64,000 nt of DNA from Pseudomonas entomophila. Lineage in GTDB: Bacteria; Pseudomonadota; Gammaproteobacteria; Pseudomonadales; Pseudomonadaceae. The notes below the pieces were generated by a model that saw only the letters and a list, made by a program, of their open reading frames with translations, did not search any database and had not been told where the DNA came from. This document shows, one piece after another, positions 1 to 9,460 of the stretch; position 1 is the stretch's first letter; each line of letters opens with the position of its first letter. The DNA lies in the NCBI RefSeq assembly GCF_013523125.1, contig NZ_JAAMQJ010000004.1, positions 1 through 64,000 on the forward strand, in the 5' to 3' direction. A program made the position numbers and the translations under genes.

Positions 1-83
1 GCTCGCAGCGAGGCGCCTTGCATACGCATGATCATTAGCGTTACGCGCTCTTCGATGGTCAAGTGGGTGTAGTGAGTAGTCAT
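1..83 (-). CDS. IS30-family transposase, N-terminal fragment (cut by window edge)
   Basis: Reading leftwards from an ATG at 83, the first codons give MTTHYTHLTIEERVTLMIMR and then MQGASLR before the window ends. The LTIEER segment followed by a helix ending in GASLR resembles the N-terminal helix-turn-helix of IS30-family transposases, which bind the terminal inverted repeats. Only about 27 codons are visible, so intactness cannot be judged. The family call rests on this short motif. Confidence 0.6.
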   Translation of the reverse strand, partial: MTTHYTHLTIEERVTLMIMRMQGASLR

Positions 84-128
84 GCAGCACCTTACCTCGG
101 GTGTTGCACTTGGTCACTGAGACCGCCA
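1..128 (-). mobile_element. Edge of an IS30-like insertion sequence
   Basis: The transposase start at 83 is followed outward by GTGTTGCACTTGGTCACTGA (101-120) and GACCGCCA (121-128), which looks like the terminal inverted repeat expected just upstream of an IS30-type transposase. The outer boundary near 128 is an estimate because the other end of the element is outside the window, so neither the partner repeat nor a target duplication can be checked. Confidence 0.45.
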
Positions 129-527
129 GGTCTGACAAGGTAGCGAAACAAGAAGGTTGGAATAAATGAACAGGTTGTTTAAAACGCAGCGTGTGATTTT
201 TCTTCCACACATGAGCGGTCGCTTTTTGCGCCTGCACCTAAATTTTTAGGCGAGTTTTAATTTTTTGAGGGGATACCCCGTCTGTGACGTAGGGCGTCCA
301 GTGCCGATTGGCGAACTAGGCATTGCCTATTTGAGTGGCGTTGGACTGTGCGCTGTCCAAGCAGGGAGCGAGGGCATACTCGCTATGTGTACCGGAATGG
401 GTATGCGCAGCGCCGCGCGAGGCGGCCTGCTAGATAAATGATGCGTGTGTCTCTTGGCAGAATGTAACCGGGCAGCGCAGCAAGCGCTTGCGTCCTCGCA
501 TTGAAAGCCACCCGGTTCTTCTAACAG
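129..527. other. AT-richer gap between the IS edge and dppF
   Basis: I see no convincing gene in this stretch. It contains a short palindrome CCTAAATTTTTAGG near 236-249 followed by a T-rich run, which could form a weak terminator, and a perfect 10-bp palindrome CAAGCGCTTG at 481-490. Part of it lies downstream of dppF and may hold that operon's terminator, but no strong stem with a T tract was found. Base composition is clearly less GC-rich than the neighbouring genes. Confidence 0.4.
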
Positions 528-1496
528 TTACAGAAACTGCTCGGCATAGTGACAAGCCACCTGCCGCTGATCCACCGTGCGCAGCGCCGGCACCTCGGCA
601 ATGCAGCGTTGCGTGGCGTAGGGACAGCGTTTGTGGAAGGTGCACCCCGACGGTGGGTTCAGCGGGTTGGGCAGCTCGCCGGCGATGCGGATCTTCGGCT
701 TGCTCGGGTCCGGATGGATCGACGGGGTGGCCGACAGCAACGCCTGGGTGTACGGGTGCAGGGACTTGTCGTAGATCCGCTGCTTCTCGCCCATCTCGAC
801 CGGGGCACCCAGGTACATCACCAGCACGTCATCGGCCACATGGCGGACCACCGCCAGGTTGTGCGAGATGAATACGTAGGCCGTGTGGTACTCACGCTGC
901 AAATCCATGAACAGGTTGAGCACCTGGGCCTGGATCGACACGTCCAGCGCCGAGGTCGGCTCGTCGGCCACCAGGACCTTGGGCTGCAGCATCATCGCCC
1001 GGGCCAGGGCGATGCGTTGGCGCTGGCCGCCGGAGAACATGTGCGGGTAGCGCTGATAGTGCTCGGGGCGCAGGCCGACCTGCTCCATCATGCGCTGCAC
1101 GCGCTCACGGCGCTCGGCCTTGCTCAGCGAGGTGTTGATCAGCAGGGGCTCGGCCAGCTGGTCGCCGATCTTCTGCCGTGGGTTCAGCGAGGCGTAAGGG
1201 CTCTGGAACACCATCTGCACATCGCGGCGCAGCTGCTTGCGCTCGGCCTTGTCGGCGCCCTTGACCTCCAGGCCGTCGATCTGCAGCGAGCCGGACGTGG
1301 GTTCTTCGATCAGCGTCAGGGCGCGGGCCAGGGTCGACTTGCCGCAGCCGGATTCGCCGACCACGGCCAGGGTCTTGCCGGCTTCCAGTTCGAACGACAC
1401 CCCGTTGAGCGCGCGCACGTGCGCCGAACCCTTGAACAGGCCACGGGACACTTCGTAATGGCGCGTCAGGTCACGCGCGGTCAGGACCACGGTCAT
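528..1496 (-). CDS. dppF: Dipeptide ABC transporter ATP-binding protein DppF
   Basis: One of the two cytoplasmic ATPases driving peptide import through the DppBC channel. The 322-residue product has Walker A GESGCGKS (about 47-54), signature FSGGQ (154-158) and Walker B VLVADEP (174-180). A C-terminal oligo_HPY region has the cysteine pattern GCTFHKRCPYATQRC; in some relatives such cysteines hold an Fe-S cluster, here unproven. The ATG at 1496 overlaps the dppD stop by one base (TGATG), indicating translational coupling, and gives the expected family length although the reading frame stays open further upstream. It is the last gene of the leftward dpp cluster. Confidence 0.93.
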   Translation of the reverse strand: MTVVLTARDLTRHYEVSRGLFKGSAHVRALNGVSFELEAGKTLAVVGESGCGKSTLARALTLIEEPTSGSLQIDGLEVKGADKAERKQLRRDVQMVFQSPYASLNPRQKIGDQLAEPLLINTSLSKAERRERVQRMMEQVGLRPEHYQRYPHMFSGGQRQRIALARAMMLQPKVLVADEPTSALDVSIQAQVLNLFMDLQREYHTAYVFISHNLAVVRHVADDVLVMYLGAPVEMGEKQRIYDKSLHPYTQALLSATPSIHPDPSKPKIRIAGELPNPLNPPSGCTFHKRCPYATQRCIAEVPALRTVDQRQVACHYAEQFL

Positions 1497-2464
1497 CACG
1501 CCACCTCCTGGTTGAGCGGGTAGAAGCAGCGCGCCAGGCTCTGCGCCTTGGGGTCGAGCGCCGGTCGCTGCTGGCGGCAGTTGTCGCGCACATAGGGGCA
1601 ACGTGGCGAGAGCAGGCAGCCGCTGGGCCGGTCGTAGCGTCCGGGCACGATGCCGGGCAGGGTGGCCAGGCGTTCGGCACCGAGGCTGTGCTCGGGAATC
1701 GCCGCCAGCAGCGCTTCGGTGTAGGGGTGAGCCGGTACGTCGAACAGCTCCGGCACCTGCCCGACTTCGACCGCTTGCCCGGCGTACATCACGCACACCC
1801 GCCTGGCCGTCTCGGCGACCACGGCCAGGTCATGGGTGATGAGGATCAGCGCCATGTCCTGGGCCTGCTGCAGGTTCACCAGCAGTTCCATGATCTGCGC
1901 CTGGATGGTCACGTCCAGCGCCGTGGTCGGTTCGTCGGCGATCAGCAGGCGGGGTTCGCCGGCGATGGCCATGGCGATGGCCACGCGCTGGCTCATGCCG
2001 CCCGACAATTGATGGGGATAGGCATCGAGGCGGCTTTCGGCGGCGGGGATCTCGACCTTCTGCAACAGCTCCAGGGCCCGCTGCCGAGCCGCCCGGCCCT
2101 TGAGGCCCAGGTGCTGGCGCAGCACTTCCTCGATCTGGAAGCCCACGGTGTAGCTGGGGTTGAGCGCGGTCATCGGGTCCTGGAAGATCATGGCGATGTC
2201 CTTGCCGATGATCTTGCGTCGCTGCCTGGCGCTCAGGCCGAGCATGTCCACGCCATCGAAGCGCAGGGTGTCGGCGGTGATGCGCCCGGGCGCGTCGATC
2301 AGCCCCATCAGGGCCATCATGGTCACCGACTTGCCGGAGCCGGATTCGCCGACGATGGCCAGGATTTCACCGGCCGAGACGCTCAGGTCGAGGCCGTCGA
2401 CCACGGGGGTAGCGTTGGCGTCGCCGAACCGCACCGCCAGGTTGTTGATCTGTAGAAGTGACAT
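1496..2464 (-). CDS. dppD: Dipeptide ABC transporter ATP-binding protein DppD
   Basis: The second ATPase subunit, 322 residues, paired with DppF. Walker A GESGSGKS is at about 39-46, and the signature LSGGMSQR, the Walker B LLIADEP and the C-terminal oligo_HPY cysteines are all visible. The start at 2464 is preceded by GAGGAA and lies 10 bases after the dppC stop. An in-frame ATG at 2512 exists but sits inside dppC and has no better ribosome site. It probably forms the DppD/DppF heterodimer on the inner face of the membrane. Confidence 0.93.
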   Translation of the reverse strand: MSLLQINNLAVRFGDANATPVVDGLDLSVSAGEILAIVGESGSGKSVTMMALMGLIDAPGRITADTLRFDGVDMLGLSARQRRKIIGKDIAMIFQDPMTALNPSYTVGFQIEEVLRQHLGLKGRAARQRALELLQKVEIPAAESRLDAYPHQLSGGMSQRVAIAMAIAGEPRLLIADEPTTALDVTIQAQIMELLVNLQQAQDMALILITHDLAVVAETARRVCVMYAGQAVEVGQVPELFDVPAHPYTEALLAAIPEHSLGAERLATLPGIVPGRYDRPSGCLLSPRCPYVRDNCRQQRPALDPKAQSLARCFYPLNQEVA

Positions 2465-2474
2465 GGCGGGTTCC

Positions 2475-3410
2475 TCAGGCGGCATTCTTGAGTTTGGGGT
2501 CGAGCGCGTCACGCAGCCCGTCGCCCATCAGGTTGATCGCCAGCACGCTGAGCAGGATCGTCAGGCCCGGCAGGCTCACCACCCACCAGGCGCGTTCGAT
2601 GTAGTCGCGCGCCGAGGCTAGCATGGTGCCCCATTCCGGGGTCGGCGGTTGCACGCCGAGCCCGAGAAAGCCCAGGGCCGCCGCGTCGAGGATCGCCGAG
2701 GAAAAGCTCAGCGTGGCCTGGACGATCAGCGGAGCCATGCAGTTGGGCAGCACGGTCACGAACATCAGCCGCGGCAGGCTGGCGCCGGCCAGGCGTGCGG
2801 CGGTGACATAGTCGCGGTTGAGCTCGCCCATCACCGCCGCGCGGGTCAGCCGCACGTAGGACGGCAGCGAGACGATGGCGATGGCGATCACCGTGTTGAT
2901 CAGGCCAGGGCCGAGAATGGCCACCACGGCGACCGCCAGCAGCAGCGACGGCAGGGCCAGCATCACGTCCATCATGCGCATGATCGAGGGGCCGAGCAGG
3001 CGCGGGAAGAAGCCGGCCAGCAAGCCCATGAAGATACCCGGGATCAGCGACAGCACCACCGAGGACAGGCCGATCAGCAGCGACAGCCGGGCGCCATGGA
3101 TCAGCCGCGAGAGCAGGTCGCGGCCCAGCTCGTCGGTGCCCAACAGGTACTGGAGATTGCCACCTTCGAGCCACGCCGGTGGCGTGAGCAGCGCGTCGCG
3201 GTACTGCTCGCTCGGGTCGTGAGGGGCGACCCAGGGCGCGAACAGCGCACAGAAGACGATCAGGCAGAGGAAGGCCAGGCCCATCACCGCGCCCTTGTTG
3301 CGCGAGAAGGCGTGCCAGAACTCCTTGAGCGGAGACGGGTAGAGCAGGCTCTGGTCGAGGCTGCCGTTCGGGGAAGTCGATGTTGCGTCGTTCACGACAG
3401 GATTCACCAT
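2475..3410 (-). CDS. dppC: Dipeptide ABC transporter permease DppC
   Basis: Inner-membrane permease of 311 residues with the BPD_transp_1 fold. There is a cytoplasmic N-terminus of about 40 residues, a first membrane helix ([20 protein letters not shown]), the family-specific [13 protein letters not shown] segment after it, and further helices to the end. The cytoplasmic loop [17 protein letters not shown] is the EAA-type contact with the ATPases. It follows dppB by 9 bases, in one leftward operon with dppD and dppF. Confidence 0.93.
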   Translation of the reverse strand: MVNPVVNDATSTSPNGSLDQSLLYPSPLKEFWHAFSRNKGAVMGLAFLCLIVFCALFAPWVAPHDPSEQYRDALLTPPAWLEGGNLQYLLGTDELGRDLLSRLIHGARLSLLIGLSSVVLSLIPGIFMGLLAGFFPRLLGPSIMRMMDVMLALPSLLLAVAVVAILGPGLINTVIAIAIVSLPSYVRLTRAAVMGELNRDYVTAARLAGASLPRLMFVTVLPNCMAPLIVQATLSFSSAILDAAALGFLGLGVQPPTPEWGTMLASARDYIERAWWVVSLPGLTILLSVLAINLMGDGLRDALDPKLKNAA

Positions 3411-3419
3411 GATCGGGCC

Positions 3420-4430
3420 TCAGCGCTGATGACGGATGCGGGGGTTGACCAGCCCGTAGAGGATGTCCACCACGAAGTTGACCAGGATCACCAGGCAGGC
3501 GATGAGCAGAATGCCGTTCTGGACCACGGGGTAGTCACGTGCGCCGATGGCCTCGATCAGCCACTTGCCGATCCCTGGCCAGGAAAAGATCGTCTCGGTC
3601 AGCACGGCCCCGGCGAGCAAGGCGCCGACTTGCAGGCCGAGCACGGTCAGCACCGGAATCAGCGCGTTGCGCAGGCCATGGATGAACACCACCCGCGCCG
3701 GCGACAGGCCCTTGGCGCGGGCGGTACGGATGTAGTCCTCGCGCAGCACCTCGAGCATGGACGAGCGGGTCATGCGCGCGATGACCGCCAGGGGAATGGT
3801 ACCCAGCACGATCGCCGGCAGGATCAGGTGCATCAGGGCGTCCTTGAACGCGCCTTCCTCGTCGCTGAGCAAGGTGTCGATCAGCATCAGCCCGGTCTTG
3901 GGCTCGATGTCGTAGAGCAGGTCGATGCGCCCGGACACTGGGGTCCAGCCCAGGCTCACCGAGAAGAACATGATCAGGATCAGGCCCCACCAGAAGATCG
4001 GCATGGAGTAACCGGCCAGCGAGATGCCCATCACCCCATGGTCGAGCAGCGAACCACGCTTGAGCGCGGCGATCACCCCGGCCAGGATGCCGACCACCGC
4101 GGCGAACAGCAGGGCGGCGAGCGCCAGCTCCAGGGTGGCGGGGAACAGCGTGGTGAACTCGCTCCAGACGCTTTCGCGGGTGCGCAGCGATTCACCCAGG
4201 TCGCCCTGGGCCAGCTTGCCGATGTAGTCCAGGTACTGGACCGACAGGGGCTTGTCCAGGCCCAGGCGCTGCATGGCCTCGGCGTGCATCTGCGGGTCGA
4301 CCCGGCGCTCGCCCATCATCACTTCCACCGGGTCACCGGGGATCAGGCGAATGAGGGCGAAGGTCAGCAGGGTGATACCGAAGAACGTCGGGATCAGCAG
4401 CCCGATGCGTCGGGCAATAAAACTCAACAT
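3420..4430 (-). CDS. dppB: Dipeptide ABC transporter permease DppB
   Basis: Partner permease of DppC, 336 residues. It opens with the typical MLSFIARRIGLLIPTFFGIT helix and the conserved segment FALIRLIPGDPVE. The EAA-like loop is DYIRTARAKGLSPARVVFIH, and the C-terminus ends in the usual VNPRIRHQ motif. GAGG lies about 11 bases upstream of the ATG. The 69-base gap to the upstream binding-protein gene suggests a continuous transcript. Confidence 0.93.
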   Translation of the reverse strand: MLSFIARRIGLLIPTFFGITLLTFALIRLIPGDPVEVMMGERRVDPQMHAEAMQRLGLDKPLSVQYLDYIGKLAQGDLGESLRTRESVWSEFTTLFPATLELALAALLFAAVVGILAGVIAALKRGSLLDHGVMGISLAGYSMPIFWWGLILIMFFSVSLGWTPVSGRIDLLYDIEPKTGLMLIDTLLSDEEGAFKDALMHLILPAIVLGTIPLAVIARMTRSSMLEVLREDYIRTARAKGLSPARVVFIHGLRNALIPVLTVLGLQVGALLAGAVLTETIFSWPGIGKWLIEAIGARDYPVVQNGILLIACLVILVNFVVDILYGLVNPRIRHQR

Positions 4431-4499
4431 GGTCGCACGTTACCTCGTCAGCCGATCAGGCGGTGCCGTCGGCTTCGTGAGCCGACGGTCGTGATTGTT

Positions 4500-6095
4500 C
4501 TACTTCACCAGGGTAGTGGCGAAGTTGTTGCTGGTCAGCGGGTTGACCTGGTAGCCCTCCACGTTGGCGCGCATGGCGGCGAACAGCTTGGGATGCGCCA
4601 CCGCGAGCCATGGCTGGTGCTCATCGTACACCGCCAGGGCCTGGCTATAGAGTGTCGCGCGTTGCGGTTCGTTGCTCGTGCGACGCGCTTCGGTGATCAG
4701 GGCCTGGAAGCGGGCGTCGCACCAACGTGCATAATTCTCGCCGGACGCGGCCGCCTCGCAGCCGAGCAGCGGGGTGAGGAAGTTGTCCGGGTCGGCGTTG
4801 TCGCTGGCCCAGCCGGTGGCCACCAGGTCCGCCTCGCCGCGCTTGGCCCGGCGCAGCATCTCGGCCCACTCCATGACACGGATGTCCAGGTGCAGGCCGA
4901 TGTCGGCCAGGTCGGCCTGGAGCATCTCGGCGGACAGCCGTGGGTTGGGGTTGGTCGCGCCGCCGCCGTTGCGGGTGAACAGGGTCAGGGTCGTGCCTTC
5001 CGGCACCCCGGCTTCCTTGAGCAGCGCACGGGCCGCCGCCAGGTCGCGGGGCGGGTGATGGTTGTCGGCGTTGTAGCCCAGCATGCTGGGCGGGTAGGGG
5101 TTGACCGCGACGAGGGCGTTGCCCTGGCCGAACAGCTGCGCGACATGGCGCTCGCGGTCGAACGCCAGGTTGAGGGCGCGGCGCACACGCACGTCGCTCA
5201 GGTAGCGGTGCTGGGTGTTGAGGGCGATGTAGCCGGTCACCAACGCATCGGTCTCGGCGACCTTGAGCGCCGGGTCGGCCTTGATCGCCGGGACGTCGTC
5301 CGGCTTGGGGTAGAGCGCGATCTGGCACTCGTTGGCGCGCAGCTTCTGCAGGCGCACGTTGTTGTCCGGAGTGATGGCGAAGATCAGTGCGTCGGCCGGC
5401 GGCTTGCCGCGGAAGTAGTCCGGGTTGGGTGCATAGCGGATCTGGGCGTCCTTGCGGTAGCGCTGGAAGATGAACGGGCCGGTGCCGACCGGCTGGCTGT
5501 TCAGGGCCCGGGTGTTGCCGCTCGCCAGCAACTGGTCGGCGTACTCGGCCGAATAGATCGAGGCGAAGGCCATGGCCAGGTCGCGCAGGAAGGGCGCCTC
5601 GGGCCGGGTCAGGGTGAACACCACCGTGTGCGCGTCGGTCTTGTCCACCGAGCGGATCAGCTCGCGCAACGCCATGCTTTCGAAGTACGGGTAGCCGACG
5701 CTGGTCTTGTCGTGCCACGGATGAGCGGGGTCGAGCTGGCGCCTGAAGCTCCACAGCACGTCGTCGGCAGTGAGCTCGCGCGTCGGGGTGAAGTAGGCGG
5801 TGTGGTGGAATTTGACGCCCCGGCGCAGGTGGAAGGTGTAGGTCAGCCCGTCCGGGCTGATCTCCCAGCGTTCGGCCAGCGCAGGCTGGATGTCGGTGGT
5901 GCCGGGGGCGAAGGCGACCAGGCGATCGAACACGGTTTGGGCCACCGCATCGGCGGTCACCGCTGTGGTGTACTGGACCATGTCGAAGCCTTCCGGGCTG
6001 GCCTCGGTGCAGACCACCAGCGGCTTGGCGGCCAGGCTGCCGGCCATGCCCAGGGCTGCGGTCGCCAGGACGATCCGGCGCAGGGATGCATTCAT
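4500..6095 (-). CDS. Periplasmic peptide-binding protein (DppA-like paralogue 1)
   Basis: Family-5 (SBP_bac_5) solute-binding lipoprotein-like receptor of 531 residues that would deliver peptides to DppBCDF. It starts with a Sec signal peptide (MNASLRRIVLATAALGMAGS, then LAA/KP as likely cleavage). The mature protein begins LVVCTEASPEGFDM, the hallmark of DppA-type proteins. The start at 6095 is preceded by TTGGAGG; longer in-frame ATGs upstream would put the signal peptide out of place. It lies directly upstream of dppB, corresponding in position to dppA4 of the P. aeruginosa locus (from memory). Its ligand cannot be read from the sequence. Confidence 0.88.
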   Translation of the reverse strand: MNASLRRIVLATAALGMAGSLAAKPLVVCTEASPEGFDMVQYTTAVTADAVAQTVFDRLVAFAPGTTDIQPALAERWEISPDGLTYTFHLRRGVKFHHTAYFTPTRELTADDVLWSFRRQLDPAHPWHDKTSVGYPYFESMALRELIRSVDKTDAHTVVFTLTRPEAPFLRDLAMAFASIYSAEYADQLLASGNTRALNSQPVGTGPFIFQRYRKDAQIRYAPNPDYFRGKPPADALIFAITPDNNVRLQKLRANECQIALYPKPDDVPAIKADPALKVAETDALVTGYIALNTQHRYLSDVRVRRALNLAFDRERHVAQLFGQGNALVAVNPYPPSMLGYNADNHHPPRDLAAARALLKEAGVPEGTTLTLFTRNGGGATNPNPRLSAEMLQADLADIGLHLDIRVMEWAEMLRRAKRGEADLVATGWASDNADPDNFLTPLLGCEAAASGENYARWCDARFQALITEARRTSNEPQRATLYSQALAVYDEHQPWLAVAHPKLFAAMRANVEGYQVNPLTSNNFATTLVK

Positions 6096-6159
6096 GAGAA
6101 ACCTCCAAGGGACGATGGACGTGGCCGTCACGCGGCACGTGCGGCGTGACGGCCCATGC

Positions 6160-7533
6160 TCACAGGATGTCGAAAGGAACCGTGGTCACCACGCGGAACT
6201 CGTCGAGGCTGCCATCGACCTGGGCCCGGCTGGCGCGATGCGCCGTGTAGGTCGCGCGTACCGTGGTGTTCTTCAGCGCGCCGGACTGTACGGCGTAGGT
6301 GGCGCCTACGCTCCACTCGGCGTGGTGCTCCCCGTCCAGACCCTTGACGTCATAGCCAGTGCCCTTGTAATGCGTACCGTCGATGCCCCAGCCGCGTGCG
6401 GTATAGGCGTTGAGCTTGAGCCCGGGCACGCCGTACGGCGCCATGTCCAGAACATAGGAAAGCTGCAGCGATTTCTCGTTCGGTCCGTTGTAGTCGGAGA
6501 ACAGCGAATTGGCCAGGTAGATGCCGTTGCTCTCGTGCAGGTAGTCGAAGTACTCGTCGCCCAGCACCTGCTGCCAGGCCAGGCCGAAGGTGTGCGCCTG
6601 GTAGGCCAGCGAGAAATCCAGGCTGTAGGTGTCGTTGTCGATCGCGCCGAGCAGGCGACGCCCCTGGTCGACCGTCTTGTAGTACTTCAGGGTGGTGACC
6701 AGGCTCCAGTCGTCGCCATCGGTCAGCGAATGGCTGGCATCGACGTAGTACTGGTTCCAGAAGTCGTCGACCCGGGCGGCGAACAGGCTGGTGTTCAAGA
6801 AAGCGGAAGGGCGGTAGTTGACGCCCAGCAGGCTGACGCGATCGCTTTCGGCGCCGATGGCGGCGTACTCGCTGCGGAACGTGCTCAGGCTCTGCTCGGA
6901 GCGAGGCGAGACGCGGTCGAAGGTCCCCAGCTCGAACGACAGCTGCTCGAATTCGCTGCTGTTGAGGCTGACGCCCTGGAAGCTCGAGGGCAGCGCCCGG
7001 TTGCCCAGCGTGGCCAGGACCGGCGTGTCGATCGCCTGGCGGCCGGCGGTCAGGGTGGTGTTGGAGGCGCGCAGCTTCACGTTGGCCAGCCCGGCCTTGC
7101 TCCACTGGTCCAGCACCTCGCCGTTACGATGGGTCAGGGTACGGTTGTTGGGGCCGGCGACCCTGGCGCGCCCACGCTCCAGCGCCACGGCATTGTACAG
7201 CGCCGCTTCGACCGCCACGCCCACGGTGCCCCTGGTGAAGCCCGAGCTGTAGTCGAGTACCGTGCCCTGGACCCAATTGGTGCGCGAGTGCGTGTTCCGG
7301 CGGCTGCCGTCGTCCTGGGTGTAGCGCCACAGCGCGTCCCGCGACGAATGCTCGCGGGCGTACCAGTTGCGCGTGCTGCCGGACAGGTGGGAGTCGTCGA
7401 AGAAGCCACTGGCGCCCGCTTGTGCGCTGTCGGCCTTGAGGTCGAGCGTGAAGAATGCGGTGTCGTCCGCCTGGACCTGACCGATGCAGGCCCCCAGGCA
7501 GAGCACTGCCGCAGCGGAGAAAGAATGTCTCAT
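6160..7533 (-). CDS. opdP: OprD-family outer-membrane porin (OpdP-like)
   Basis: Outer-membrane channel of 457 residues, with a signal peptide ending VQA/DDTAFF, followed by the OprD-family pattern: FFDDSHLSGSTRNWYARE near the N-terminus, many alternating beta strands, and a C-terminal strand. In P. aeruginosa the porin at this place in the dpp locus is OpdP, implicated in glycine-glutamate dipeptide and carbapenem entry. Here the position between binding-protein genes supports the same role, by inference. The ATG at 7533 follows AAGGAGC. The open frame runs on upstream to 8154 without a signal peptide, so that longer start is rejected. Confidence 0.87.
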   Translation of the reverse strand: MRHSFSAAAVLCLGACIGQVQADDTAFFTLDLKADSAQAGASGFFDDSHLSGSTRNWYAREHSSRDALWRYTQDDGSRRNTHSRTNWVQGTVLDYSSGFTRGTVGVAVEAALYNAVALERGRARVAGPNNRTLTHRNGEVLDQWSKAGLANVKLRASNTTLTAGRQAIDTPVLATLGNRALPSSFQGVSLNSSEFEQLSFELGTFDRVSPRSEQSLSTFRSEYAAIGAESDRVSLLGVNYRPSAFLNTSLFAARVDDFWNQYYVDASHSLTDGDDWSLVTTLKYYKTVDQGRRLLGAIDNDTYSLDFSLAYQAHTFGLAWQQVLGDEYFDYLHESNGIYLANSLFSDYNGPNEKSLQLSYVLDMAPYGVPGLKLNAYTARGWGIDGTHYKGTGYDVKGLDGEHHAEWSVGATYAVQSGALKNTTVRATYTAHRASRAQVDGSLDEFRVVTTVPFDIL

Positions 7534-7676
7534 GGTTCGAAGCTCCTTGGTGGTTCTCGTTATGTCCGGCCTGGACAGGCCGGGTGTGTCGCAGTGAAGC
7601 CATGGCGCCGACGGCGTCCTCCCCAGGACGCACCTTCCCCGCGAGGACGCTGCAGGCCCCCTGTGGCAGAAAAGGC

Positions 7677-9269
7677 TTACTCGAGGTCGACGCCGAAGAA
7701 ATCGTTGCGCCCGAACGGGCTGACCTTGAACCCGTGAACCCGGGTGCTGAGCGGTTGATGGACCGTGGAGTGCGCGATGGGCGTGATCGGCACGTGCTGC
7801 TTGAGCAGGCGCTGGGCCTGCTGGTAGAGCGGTGTACGCTGCTGGCGCTCGGTGGCGCTGCGCGCCTGGGTGATCAGCGCGTCGTACCCGGCATCGCACC
7901 AGCGGGCATAGTTGTTGCTGCCAATGGCCGCGCAGCCGAAGAGGGTGCCGAGCCAGTTGTCCGGGTCGCCGTTGTCGCCCGTCCAGCCGACCAGTGCGAT
8001 GTCGTGCTCGCCGTTTTTCAGGCGTTTGAGGTACTCGCCCCATTCGTAGCTGACGATGCGTACCTTGAGCCCGACCTTGGCCCAGTCGGCCTGGAGCATT
8101 TCGGCCATCAACCGGGCGTTGGGGTTGTAGGGGCGTTGCACGGGCATGGCCCACAGGGTGAATTCACGGTCCGGCATGATCCCGGCCTGTTCCAGCAGGG
8201 CCTTGGCCGTGGTTGGGGCGTAGGGCGCGTCCTGGATACGCTCGTCGTAGGACCACTGGGTCGGCGGCATGGCGTTGACCGCCACCTGGCCGGCGTTTTG
8301 GAACACCGCGTCGATGATCGCTGGCTTGTTCACGGCCATGTCCAGGGCGCGGCGCACCTGCACCTGGTCGAAGGGCGCACGCTGGGTGTTGTAGGCCAGG
8401 AAACCGAGGTTGAAGCCTGGCGCTTTCATCACCGTGACCCCGGAAGCCTGTGCCAGCGACGGCAGGTCCGCAGGGCGCGGATTGAGGGTGACCTGGCATT
8501 CGTTGCGCTTGAGCTTCTGCAGGCGTACCGCCGGGTCGACATTGATCGAGAACACCAGCTTGTCGACATTGCCTTGCCCGGCCTTCCAGTAATGAGGGTT
8601 GGCCTGGTAGCGGATCTGCGCGTCTTTCTGATAACGCTGGAACACGAACGGGCCGGTGCCGATCGGCTTGTGATTGAGGTCGCTGGGGCGGCCCGTGCGC
8701 AGCAACTGGTCGGCGTATTCGGCCGACAGGATCGAGGCGAAGTTCATGGCCAGGTTCTGCAGGAAGGCGGCGTCGACCTGAGCCAAGGTGAAGACCACCG
8801 TGTGTGGGTCGGTTTTCTCGACGCCGACGATGTTGCGGTCCAGGCCCATGCTGACGAAGTACGGAAACTCGGTGGGGTAGGCCTGGCGGAAGGGGTGCTG
8901 CTTGTCACGCATGCGCTCGAAGGTGAACAGCACATCGTCGGCGTCGAATGGTCGGCTGGGCGTGAAATACGGCGTCGTGTGCCAGTGCACGTCGTCACGC
9001 AGGTGGAAGGTGTAGCGCAGGCCGTCGGGCGAGACGTCCCAGCGCCGGGCCAGGGCGGGCTCGACGGCGGTGCCGCCGCGCTCGAACTCCACCAGGCGGT
9101 TGTAGATCGGTTGGGCCGCATCGCTGTCGGTGGCCGCCGTGTACTGCGCCATATCGAAACCGGCCGGGCTGCCTTCGGAGCAGAACACCAGGGTGCGGGC
9201 CTGGCTGGTCGAGGCCTGGGCCAGCAGGGCCAGGCCGAGCAGGCATCCGGCGAAGAGGCGAAGGTGCAT
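7677..9269 (-). CDS. Periplasmic peptide-binding protein (DppA-like paralogue 2)
   Basis: SBP_bac_5 family protein of 530 residues, closer to the next paralogue than to the first. It has a signal peptide (MHLRLFAGCLLGLALLAQAS ... QAR) and the conserved mature start LVFCSEGSPAGFDMAQYT. The C-terminal region contains WTGDNGDPDNWLGTLFGC, shared almost exactly with paralogue 3. AAGGA sits about nine bases before the ATG at 9269. It lies between the porin gene and paralogue 3, all on the minus strand. Confidence 0.9.
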   Translation of the reverse strand: MHLRLFAGCLLGLALLAQASTSQARTLVFCSEGSPAGFDMAQYTAATDSDAAQPIYNRLVEFERGGTAVEPALARRWDVSPDGLRYTFHLRDDVHWHTTPYFTPSRPFDADDVLFTFERMRDKQHPFRQAYPTEFPYFVSMGLDRNIVGVEKTDPHTVVFTLAQVDAAFLQNLAMNFASILSAEYADQLLRTGRPSDLNHKPIGTGPFVFQRYQKDAQIRYQANPHYWKAGQGNVDKLVFSINVDPAVRLQKLKRNECQVTLNPRPADLPSLAQASGVTVMKAPGFNLGFLAYNTQRAPFDQVQVRRALDMAVNKPAIIDAVFQNAGQVAVNAMPPTQWSYDERIQDAPYAPTTAKALLEQAGIMPDREFTLWAMPVQRPYNPNARLMAEMLQADWAKVGLKVRIVSYEWGEYLKRLKNGEHDIALVGWTGDNGDPDNWLGTLFGCAAIGSNNYARWCDAGYDALITQARSATERQQRTPLYQQAQRLLKQHVPITPIAHSTVHQPLSTRVHGFKVSPFGRNDFFGVDLE

Positions 9270-9460
9270 GATGGGATCATCCTTGTCGTTGGGAGGCAGG
9301 GGCTGGCCGACAGACGGCAGCAGGGCGTCGCTCCTGACGTTAGGGACGTCAGGAGGGCGGAGGTAGAGTCCGTTGCCTTTTCTGCCGGGGAAATTTCCCA
9401 AGCCGTGTTGGGACGTCGCCTTGACGGGGCCTGCCAGGTGCGGTCAGGCCCCGCCAGGCG

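Noticed and set aside
2649..6149. A 1166-codon open frame on the plus strand opposite the dpp genes
   Set aside because: It is antisense to well-supported dpp genes, is rich in Gln/His/Arg/Gly from mirrored GC-rich codons, and has no family features or ribosome site.
6160..8154. A 664-residue extended form of the porin
   Set aside because: The extra N-terminus mirrors the neighbouring binding-protein gene in another frame, while the internal start has a signal peptide and a good Shine-Dalgarno.
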